Virus record (IMG/VR): IMGVR_UViG_3300034375_011509
Span: 1-37,058 of that record
Direction: 5' to 3' (one strand)
Origin: a virus
Length of the DNA: 37,058 nucleotides
In this document: positions 21,166 through 27,713 of the stretch, one piece after another
How positions within the stretch are numbered: the first letter of the stretch is position 1
Layout of the letters: the number at the start of each line of letters is the position of its first letter
The notes under the pieces: model-generated
Seen by the model: only the letters and a program-made list of their open reading frames with translations
Told to the model about the DNA's origin: nothing
Databases searched by the model: none
Program-made: the position numbers and the translations under genes

Positions 21166-22815
21166 ATGACCATTGCCGACCTCCTCCGCCAAGACGAACG
21201 CCTCACCACCGAGCGCTCCGGCTGGGATTCGTGGTGGCAGGACCTCACCGACCACTTCCTCCCCGCCCGCACTTACCGCCACCCAAAAGGCCAGCCGCAA
21301 GGGAGCCAGTTCGACCGCATTTACGACACCGTCGGCATGGAGAGCGCCGAAGGCCTGGCCAACATGCTCACCACCAAGCTCTCGCCGGCCGGAGAGAAAT
21401 GGGTTTCCTACGCGCCCCCGCCCGAGCTCCAAGACGACGAGGAGATCATGGCCTACTATCGCCGCGCGTCGGAAGTGGTGCTCGATTACGTCCTTCACTC
21501 CAACTACTACACCGAGCGCCACGAGGCCAACCTCGACAAGGCCGCCCTGGGAACGTCCGCCCTGTTTGTCTCCCGAGGCCGCAAGTCGCTCTTCCAGTTC
21601 AAGCACGTTGACCTCGGCACGTTCAATTTCCAAGAAGACGACGAAGGAACCCCGCAGGAAATTTGGCGCACCATCGACCTGACCCCCGCTCAGGCCGCAG
21701 CCATGTTCCCAAACACGCTTGGCCCCAAGCTCACCGCCGCCCTCGCTGATTCCAACAACAAGCACACCCAGAAATTCTCCTTCCTCCATTACGTCGGCCC
21801 CAATCCCGACTACCGGCTCGACAAGGTCGAAGCGAAATACAAGCGCTTCATCTCCCGCTGGATTTGCAAAACCGACAAGGTCGACCTCGACCTGTCCGGA
21901 TTCGATGCTTTTCCCTACGAACTTTCCCGGATGCTCAAATGGTCCGCGTCCGACCAATGGGGACTCGCCCCGGGCCGTAAGGCCATGCCCGCCCTTCACC
22001 AGTTGAATTGGCTGGAGCACTTGAACGACCTCGCCGCCGAGCTCCAAGTCCGCCCTCGAATGCTCACCATCGCCGACCAGGTTGGCCAAGTCGACCTCCG
22101 CGCCGGTGGCCGCACCGTCGTTTCCGAACGCGCCGCCGGCACCAATCTCCCCCGGGAATGGCTGACCAATTCCCACTACGATATCGGCAAAGACCGCGCC
22201 GAAGAAAAGCGCGAGGCCGTCCGCCGCATGTTCCACCAGCCGCTCTGGCAATTCCTCTCGCAGATCGACCGGCAAATGACCGCTTACGAGGTCTCCGCCC
22301 GCGAGCGCGAACAGCTCAATCTCTTCGCCCCGCAGCTTTCCCGGCACGAAACGGACTCACAGCCGCTTCATGCCCGCCTTTTTGGCATTGCCCTCCAAGC
22401 CGGTGTCCTGCCCCCGCCGCCGAAGCGACTCCTCGACGCGACCGGCCCCGACATTCCCAACCCCATCGCCCGCACCGAGTCCCGACTCGCCAAGGTGACC
22501 CGCGACGCCGCCACTCAGGATTACTCCGCCTTCATCGAAATCCTGACCCAGACCGCGCGACTCGCCCCCGACGTCCTCGACTCCTTTGACCTCGCCGCCG
22601 CCGCCCGCGAAATGGCCCGCTCTCAGAACCTCCCGTCCTCGATCCACCGCACCGAGAGCGAAGTCATTGAAATCGCCCAGCAACGCGCCGCCGCCCAGCA
22701 GGCTCAGGAAGGACTCGCCGGTGCCGAGCAGGCCGCCGGTGCCGCCGCCAAGGCCTCCCAGGCTGACCCCAACAAGGTTGCCGAGATGGCCCAGATGATG
22801 GGCGAAATGGTCTGA
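21166..22815 (+). CDS. Portal protein (podovirus head-tail connector)
   Basis: A 549-residue protein of the usual length for this family. It begins TIADLLRQDERLTTERSGWD, followed by motifs of T7-type connectors (DSVG-like DTVGMESAEGLANML, LSPAGEKW, ALGTSALFV, and a helical wing region). The C-terminus is a Gln/Ala-rich coil (QQRAAAQQAQEGLAGAEQ). The dodecamer forms the DNA channel and docks terminase and tail. It follows terL and precedes scaffold and capsid, the canonical order. Confidence 0.9.
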   Translation: MTIADLLRQDERLTTERSGWDSWWQDLTDHFLPARTYRHPKGQPQGSQFDRIYDTVGMESAEGLANMLTTKLSPAGEKWVSYAPPPELQDDEEIMAYYRRASEVVLDYVLHSNYYTERHEANLDKAALGTSALFVSRGRKSLFQFKHVDLGTFNFQEDDEGTPQEIWRTIDLTPAQAAAMFPNTLGPKLTAALADSNNKHTQKFSFLHYVGPNPDYRLDKVEAKYKRFISRWICKTDKVDLDLSGFDAFPYELSRMLKWSASDQWGLAPGRKAMPALHQLNWLEHLNDLAAELQVRPRMLTIADQVGQVDLRAGGRTVVSERAAGTNLPREWLTNSHYDIGKDRAEEKREAVRRMFHQPLWQFLSQIDRQMTAYEVSAREREQLNLFAPQLSRHETDSQPLHARLFGIALQAGVLPPPPKRLLDATGPDIPNPIARTESRLAKVTRDAATQDYSAFIEILTQTARLAPDVLDSFDLAAAAREMARSQNLPSSIHRTESEVIEIAQQRAAAQQAQEGLAGAEQAAGAAAKASQADPNKVAEMAQMMGEMV

Positions 22816-22825
22816 CTCCCCACCT

Positions 22826-23080
22826 ATGGCCCTCAACGACAAAGGAAAGCCCATCGCCTCGCCGGATGATTACCGGACCTTTTTCGGTTCCCAGCAAGGA
22901 ATCAACATCCTTGCCGACCTCGAGGCCCAGTTTGAAACCAACCTCCCCAGTTTCCGCACCGACGAAATCCTCGCCGACCCGGAAGCCGCCGACACTTTCG
23001 CCAAGCTCCGCGACGGCGCCCGCGAGGTGATTCTCTACATCCGCACCCGAGCCCAATCCAACGAAACCACCAACCCCTAA
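22826..23080 (+). CDS. Bbp19-like small head protein
   Basis: An 84-residue protein. The pattern DYRTFFGSQQGINILADLEAQF, then an acidic segment and FAKLRDGAREVILYIRTR, matches the Bbp19 family of BPP-1-like and other podoviruses (small protein between portal and scaffold). Its biochemical role is not established; the position implies head assembly. It starts 11 nt after the portal. Confidence 0.75.
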   Translation: MALNDKGKPIASPDDYRTFFGSQQGINILADLEAQFETNLPSFRTDEILADPEAADTFAKLRDGAREVILYIRTRAQSNETTNP

Positions 23081-23096
23081 GCCAACCCCTGACACC

Positions 23097-23552
23097 ATGA
23101 GCGCCATCTATTCCCTCGCCGGCCACAAGGTCTACCGCAACGGCAAACACGCCGCCACCCTCGACGGCGACGAAATCACCTACAAGCACGGCTTCAAACA
23201 GCACGCGGCCGAGATCGACCAGTTCCTTTCTGACCTCGACGACGCCGAAGACACCGAACCCGTGGCCGAACCCGAACCAGTCCACGAAGAATCCACCCGG
23301 ACGGACGACGGACAGACCGCACGGACGACGGAACCCGCACCCGATCCCGAGGAATCCCCAGCCCCGGATCCGGAACCCAAGAAAAAGCCTGGCCGCCCGA
23401 AAAAGGCCGACAATCCCGAGCCGCCTTTCTCCCGCCGCTTTGGCGACCTGACTCCCGAGGTGGTCCGGTGGCGCCACGAGAATTGGCCCAAGTCCAAATT
23501 CCGCGAGCACTACCACCACCGCCTTTCCGCTTTCCCCGATCTTCAAGACTAA
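23097..23552 (+). CDS. Hypothetical head-region protein with disordered middle
   Basis: A 151-residue protein. Residues 1-50 are folded-looking (IYSLAGHKVYRNGKHAATLDG), residues about 55-110 are a low-complexity Glu/Pro/Asp linker, then KKKPGRPKKAD (an AT-hook-like GRP motif), and a short C-terminal domain (TPEVVRWRHENWPKSKFREHY). The C-terminal part could bind DNA or scaffold. It lies between the Bbp19-like and scaffold genes. The family is unknown. Confidence 0.65.
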   Translation: MSAIYSLAGHKVYRNGKHAATLDGDEITYKHGFKQHAAEIDQFLSDLDDAEDTEPVAEPEPVHEESTRTDDGQTARTTEPAPDPEESPAPDPEPKKKPGRPKKADNPEPPFSRRFGDLTPEVVRWRHENWPKSKFREHYHHRLSAFPDLQD

Positions 23553-23570
23553 ACCCAACCCCTCGCCATC

Positions 23571-24569
23571 ATGACCGATGCCCCCACCGCCGAACCGACC
23601 GCCCTCCAACAGCAGTCCCAAGACCCCCCGGCCACGCCGCCCAGCCAATCCGCGCCCCGGCCCACCCGCCTCGCCGCTGCCGCTGGTGACCCCCCGGCCA
23701 CCCCGGCTACTCCGCAGGCCGCGCCCGTGACCACGCAGGCCCCCGCCCGGGGACCAGTCCAACCCACCGCCCAACCGGACAACACGCCACCCCTCCTCGG
23801 AGACGATCTGTCCCTCCGCCCCGGATGGGTCGACGCCCTCCCCGAGGAATACCGCGAGCACTACAAGACCGGCGCGAAATTCGACAATCTTGGAGGCCTC
23901 CTCAAATCCTATTCCAACCTCGAACGCCTCCGCAGCATTCCTTTACGCGACGCACCCGACGAGGTGAAAGCCGCTTTCCGCGACGCCAACAAAATCCCCG
24001 GAGATCCCGCCGAGTTTGCCAAACAAATCCCTCTCCCGGAAGGACAGGAGATCCCGCCGGAGCTCATTGCCCGCGCTGCCCAAGCCGGCCTCGAGGCCAA
24101 CATGCACCCGTCGCAGATGGGCGCCATGATCGACTTCCAGCTCCAACTTTCCCAAGACGCCCTCACCCAGGCCGAGCAATCCGCCCAAGCCGAGAAGGAC
24201 AAAGCCTTCGAAGCGCTCGAAAAGGAATGGGGACGCGACACCGAAGCCAATTACAGCAACGCCACCAGCGCCGCGAAAATGCTTGGCCTCGACATCGCCG
24301 ACCCAAACATCGGAGACAATCCCTCCCTCATCGGAGCCCTCGCCAAACTCCACGCCAAGCTCGATGAAGACACCCTTCGCAGCGTCGCCAATGCCGGACC
24401 CGTGAATTCTGGAGGTGGCATGGGAGACCGCGCCAAGGCCCGCGACATCGTGAACAACCCCGCCAACCCGCTTTACAAGCCTTACCACGACCCCAGCGAC
24501 CCCGCGCACGAACGCGCCCACCAGCAGGTGGATCTGTTCAATGCGGCCGCCACCGGCTTCCGCCCGTGA
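23571..24569 (+). CDS. Capsid scaffolding protein
   Basis: A 332-residue protein. A long disordered Ala/Pro/Gln N-terminus (to about residue 80) is followed by a conserved segment RPGWVDALPEEYREHYK and LGGLLKSYSNLERL, then long charged helices (FQLQLSQDALTQAEQSAQAE) and a basic/helical capsid-binding C-terminus. This layout, between portal and major capsid, is diagnostic for podovirus scaffold proteins that template the procapsid and then leave. The stop is immediately followed by the structured RNA region. Confidence 0.85.
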   Translation: MTDAPTAEPTALQQQSQDPPATPPSQSAPRPTRLAAAAGDPPATPATPQAAPVTTQAPARGPVQPTAQPDNTPPLLGDDLSLRPGWVDALPEEYREHYKTGAKFDNLGGLLKSYSNLERLRSIPLRDAPDEVKAAFRDANKIPGDPAEFAKQIPLPEGQEIPPELIARAAQAGLEANMHPSQMGAMIDFQLQLSQDALTQAEQSAQAEKDKAFEALEKEWGRDTEANYSNATSAAKMLGLDIADPNIGDNPSLIGALAKLHAKLDEDTLRSVANAGPVNSGGGMGDRAKARDIVNNPANPLYKPYHDPSDPAHERAHQQVDLFNAAATGFRP

Positions 24570-24578
24570 TAAAATAAT

Positions 24579-24906
24579 GCGTAGGCCCTTCCCGGCGAGG
24601 CTCTTCGATGGCTAGGGGAACTCAGAGAAAACCCATGACCCGGGAAGGTCCTACGCTCCACTTTTCTCTGACTCGATGGCATCGGTAATGTTTAACTACC
24701 CAGGGCGCCAAAGCTGGCCTCTTGGCTTGCTACTGGTGAAAACAGGCAAACTGCCTCGACCCTACCTGGCACGCGACCGGAGATAGGGCAAAAGATCGAA
24801 GCGCCGGATACGTTGGCAGTCGTCAAAAAAGCCGGATTCCGGTGCCATCGACTCAGAGAAAAAACCCACGCCCCGCCTCACCGCGCCACCACTGGCGCGG
24901 TTTTTT
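24579..24906 (+). ncRNA. Candidate structured noncoding RNA between scaffold and capsid
   Basis: This stretch has no credible coding frame. Helix 1: 24579-24595 pairs with 24640-24656 (16 of 17 pairs). Helix 2: 24663-24685 pairs with 24839-24861 (22 of 23 pairs including one G-U), closing an inner domain of about 153 nt. Inside, CCCTA/TAGGG with flanking TCGA/TCGA, GGCGC/GCGCC and ACTGCC/GGCAGT pairings are possible. An intrinsic terminator ends the unit. TCAGAGAAAA in the helix 1 loop can instead pair 10/10 with 24662-24671, competing with helix 2. I recognise no Rfam-type family. Roles to consider are packaging RNA, capsid-expression switch or antihost RNA. Confidence 0.6.
24880..24906 (+). 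terminator. Intrinsic terminator before the capsid gene
   Basis: ACCGCGCCA (24880-24888), loop CCAC, then TGGCGCGGT (24893-24901) form a perfect 9-bp GC-rich stem followed by TTTTT. It should stop rightward transcripts coming from the scaffold gene or end the candidate RNA. Confidence 0.88.
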
Positions 24907-24907
24907 G

Positions 24908-25131
24908 TTGACGCACACCCGCGCCCGTGCTTAAACGGGCCCACAGCTTGGCAGAGGACAATCCTTTCGGACCCGCTCCCAAGTCATTCCCAGGGATGAA
25001 TTGAAACTCCCCAGGTCTCACGACCCGCGCAAACGCGCCTCCCCGGTCAATCCGCATGGACCCGGTTGGATGGAGCCGACGCCGGCCAATCAAAGCCGCC
25101 CTCGAACCCAAACCCAACCCACTCAAAAACC
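24908..25131 (+). promoter_or_regulatory. Candidate capsid promoter and long leader
   Basis: TTGACG (24908-24913), a 17-bp spacer and TTAAAC (24931-24936) make a plausible promoter directly after the terminator; the -35 is good and the -10 weak. The roughly 190-nt leader has potential structure: CTTGG (24947-24951) with CCAAG (24979-24983) enclosing a 6-bp hairpin with triloop (24953-24967). No ORF of note is seen in it. Because the upstream terminator would cut read-through, a promoter here is expected to drive the abundant capsid protein. Confidence 0.5.
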
Positions 25132-26073
25132 ATGCCCACTGATATGACCGTGCCTGATCATTACCAGATCAAGTATGCCGACACCTTCGAATCTCGCCTT
25201 CAACAGAAGGTGAACCGCCTCGCCCCTTTCGTCACCGTGAAGCCGGACGCGAAAGGCAAGGTCTGCTTCCTGGACCAGATCCAGCCCATCGACCTCGACC
25301 AGAAGACCAGCCGCCACGAGAAATCCCAGCTCACCGAGCCGGATACCCTCCGCCGCGCGATGGTCGCCAAGACCTTCCACAAGATGATTGGCTTTGACGA
25401 GGACGACGAATTCAAGCTCAACAGCCAATCCGTCCCCATGCCGGAAACCGCCATGCAGCTCATGTATGGAGCGCAGCGCGCCATGGAGAAGGTCGTCATC
25501 GACGGCATCTCTGGCGTGAACCAAGTCGGCAACGGAGCCAATGACCTCCTCACCACCGAAACCTTCCCAAACGCGAATGAAATCGCCGTGACCGAAGGCT
25601 CCGCCGGTGGTGGCACCAACACCAACATGCCCATCGACAAGGTGATGGCCGCTATCGAGAAACTGATGGTCGACGAGGCTTTCGGCCAAGCAAACGACGA
25701 CGGCCTCGAAATGCCCTGCCTTGCCCTTGGACCCTCGCAGCTTGTCGACTTGATCCGCCAGACCAAGGCCAGCTCGAAGGACTACCAGCCCGGAGACAAC
25801 CTCGCCCTCTTCACTGGTCGCCTTGAGCAGATTCTCGGATGCAAGATCCTCCTTACCAACCAGCTCGAGGTCGCTTCCAACATCCGCACTTGCCTTGCTT
25901 GGGTGAAACCGTCCGTCGGCTTTGGCCTCTGGAAGAACTACTCGACCCACCTTTGGGTGGACGAGGAAACCGGTGGCCCTCGCCTCCGCGTTCACATGGC
26001 CTGCGGAGCCGCCCGCCGGGACACCAAGGGAGTCTTCAAGCTCTTTGCCGACGAGACCAAGAAATCCGCCTAA
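25132..26073 (+). CDS. Major capsid protein
   Basis: A 313-residue protein. Motifs such as HYQIKYADTFESRLQQKVNRL and HEKSQLTEPDTLRRAMVAK at the N-terminus, LGPSQLVDLIRQTKASS in the middle and THLWVDEETGGPRLRV near the C-terminus match the capsid family of podoviruses with a separate scaffold, inferred to have the HK97 fold. It is placed after scaffold and before decoration and tail-tube genes. The gene has its own candidate promoter and is followed 18 nt later by a strong terminator, consistent with high, separate expression. The start at 25132 (AACCATG) follows the leader; there is no Shine-Dalgarno. Confidence 0.85.
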   Translation: MPTDMTVPDHYQIKYADTFESRLQQKVNRLAPFVTVKPDAKGKVCFLDQIQPIDLDQKTSRHEKSQLTEPDTLRRAMVAKTFHKMIGFDEDDEFKLNSQSVPMPETAMQLMYGAQRAMEKVVIDGISGVNQVGNGANDLLTTETFPNANEIAVTEGSAGGGTNTNMPIDKVMAAIEKLMVDEAFGQANDDGLEMPCLALGPSQLVDLIRQTKASSKDYQPGDNLALFTGRLEQILGCKILLTNQLEVASNIRTCLAWVKPSVGFGLWKNYSTHLWVDEETGGPRLRVHMACGAARRDTKGVFKLFADETKKSA

Positions 26074-26090
26074 CCCAAACCCTCAAAACT

Positions 26091-26125
26091 AAAAAGGGGG
26101 GAGGCCCCACGCTTCCCCCCTTTTT
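26091..26125. terminator. Strong intrinsic terminator after the capsid gene
   Basis: A 15-bp stem runs from AAAAAGGGGGGA (26091-26102) and GGC to GCT and TCCCCCCTTTTT (26114-26125), with a 5-nt loop and one G-U pair. A-tract on one side and T-tract on the other make it bidirectional. Partial read-through would be needed to express the decoration and tail genes, unless they have their own promoter. Confidence 0.9.
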
Positions 26126-26143
26126 AACAACCCAGCAAATACC

Positions 26144-26590
26144 ATGGCCTCTTACACTATTGATTCCGACGTCGCAGCCGACCAGGCCGCCGCGCGCGAA
26201 AACTCCGCCCTTCTCGTCAGGGACGGCACCAAACTCACCGGCAACGTGCAAGCACTCACCGCCCGCGTGACCACTGATCAAGCTTACCTCAACGGAGACG
26301 TCATCACGATCAACGTGGGCTGTCTTCCGAAAGGAGTCCGCATTCTCCCGGGGGGTTCTTCAGTTGTCTCCGACCAATCCAGCGCTTATTCCGCTACTTT
26401 GATCGAAGGAACCGGCAGCGAAATGATTCTGGAGACGGATCAAACCATGATCCAACAGCCCAAAATTCTTGGGCCGCTTACCCAAGTAACCACCGCGCTT
26501 TGCCACATCACTTGCGACGTGACCCTTGGCGCCAACCTCGCCAGTGGCTCCACTTTTGAAATTACCGTGCTCTACGCCTCCCCCGCTTAA
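26144..26590 (+). CDS. Capsid decoration/head-fibre-like protein, paralogue 1
   Basis: A 148-residue protein and tandem paralogue of the next gene, with equal length. Shared blocks include the DSD(V/L)A.DQ start, LVRDGT(K/R)LTGN, the NGD before a strand, and LP(K/A)GVRI(L/I)P. It is beta-rich with no Lys/Arg clusters. Such Ala/Thr/Gly-rich beta proteins directly after the capsid gene are often head decoration or stabilisation proteins; that role is inferred from place and composition. It contains two Cys (CLPKG and CHITC regions) that paralogue 2 lacks at these places. Confidence 0.7.
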   Translation: MASYTIDSDVAADQAAARENSALLVRDGTKLTGNVQALTARVTTDQAYLNGDVITINVGCLPKGVRILPGGSSVVSDQSSAYSATLIEGTGSEMILETDQTMIQQPKILGPLTQVTTALCHITCDVTLGANLASGSTFEITVLYASPA

Positions 26591-26593
26591 ACC

Positions 26594-27040
26594 ATGGCCG
26601 CTTATTCCTTCGACTCGGACCTCGCGACCGACCAGGACCTCGCTTTCGGCGATTCCGCCAAGCTGGTCCGCGATGGCACGCGCCTGACCGGTAACCTGCA
26701 ATCCTCGATTGCTCGATACGCTGCCGCCGATGTTTACGCCAATGGTGACACCGTCACCGTAAAGCTTGGCACTCTCCCGGCTGGCGTCCGCATCATCCCC
26801 CAGCTTTGTGGCATCGCCCGCACCGCCGGAGGAACTTACACCTGGCAGGTGAAGGAAGCCGCAAACGACAATGTCATTTTGTCGGGCTCCGCCACCACCA
26901 GCACCCCCGCTCTCTTCTCGGACTTTGCCGAGCAGAAGCTCACCGCCCCCACGGAGGTGATTCTCGTCCTGACTCTCGGAGCCGCCCTCCCGGCTTCTTT
27001 TGTCGCCGAGATCCTTCTCACCTACGCTGCCCCCGCTTAA
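26594..27040 (+). CDS. Capsid decoration/head-fibre-like protein, paralogue 2
   Basis: A 148-residue protein starting 3 nt after paralogue 1, with the same blocks (YSFDSDLATDQ, SAKLVRDGTRLTGN, LPAGVRIIP) but divergent C-terminal half (WQVKEAANDNVILSG, VILVLTLGAALPASF). Tandem duplication followed by divergence is evident. It may form heteromers or serve alternate capsid sites. No enzyme motif is present. Confidence 0.7.
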   Translation: MAAYSFDSDLATDQDLAFGDSAKLVRDGTRLTGNLQSSIARYAAADVYANGDTVTVKLGTLPAGVRIIPQLCGIARTAGGTYTWQVKEAANDNVILSGSATTSTPALFSDFAEQKLTAPTEVILVLTLGAALPASFVAEILLTYAAPA

Positions 27041-27047
27041 CCCACCC

Positions 27048-27698
27048 ATGACTGACCTCGACTTGGCAAATCGGGCCCTTTCCCTTTTGGGCGAGGGCTC
27101 GATTGCCGAGTTGAGCGAAGCCGCCGCCGCGTCCGATGACCGCGTCGCGCATTGCCTACGAATGCTCCCTCACGCCAAGGGAGAATTCCTCACCCTTTAC
27201 GATTGGGGTTTCGCCCGAGCCCAAGCCGAGCTTGTCGCCGCCTCCTCGCCCCCGTTGAATTGGGACTTCGCCCACACCCTCCCAGATTCTTTCCGGCGCC
27301 TGGTCGCAGTTTACACCGCCGCCGAAGCCTCCTCGCCGGCCGGAGCATGGGAAAAGGTGGAACGCTTTGCTCTCGGAGGCGGAGTGATCCGCAGCGATTA
27401 CGAATTCCTCGCCATTGAATACGTGAACGACGCTCCTTTCACTCTCTGGCCCGCTTACGCCATTGCCGCCATCGCGCGACTCCTCGCCCATTATCTCGCC
27501 ATCCCGGTGACCGGCCAACCGGACATCGCGCAGTTGATGCTTTCCACTTACGAGCAACGCGACCGGCCCAACGCACTTTACCAGGACGCCACGCAGTGGG
27601 CCTCAAATGAAAACCACGAACCGGCCATGCTTCTTTCCCGCTCGACTCTCATCACCGAGCGAAGCCGCGGCCTGACTTCTTACGACGAAGGATATTGA
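27048..27698 (+). CDS. Tail tubular protein A-like head-tail adaptor
   Basis: A 216-residue protein. The N-terminus LDLANRALSLLGEGSIAELSEA is the hallmark of podovirus tail-tube A / gp11-type adaptors; ending helices (WPAYAIAAIARLLAHYLA, QLMLSTYEQRDRPN) also match. It connects portal and nozzle. It starts 7 nt after the decoration gene with context CACCCATG and precedes the nozzle gene, the expected order. Confidence 0.85.
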   Translation: MTDLDLANRALSLLGEGSIAELSEAAAASDDRVAHCLRMLPHAKGEFLTLYDWGFARAQAELVAASSPPLNWDFAHTLPDSFRRLVAVYTAAEASSPAGAWEKVERFALGGGVIRSDYEFLAIEYVNDAPFTLWPAYAIAAIARLLAHYLAIPVTGQPDIAQLMLSTYEQRDRPNALYQDATQWASNENHEPAMLLSRSTLITERSRGLTSYDEGY

Positions 27699-27713
27699 CC
27701 CCTCCCCGCACCC

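Noticed and set aside
24608-24688. 26-codon ORF (starting MARGTQRKP) within the candidate RNA
   Set aside because: Its codons lie in both arms of the helices and show no genome-like third-position bias; it is better explained by RNA structure.
24579-24906. Group I intron, tmRNA or HEARO-like element
   Set aside because: No homing endonuclease ORF, no interrupted gene, no tmRNA tag or tRNA-like ends, and no clear P7/P3 core. The gap lies between two complete genes.
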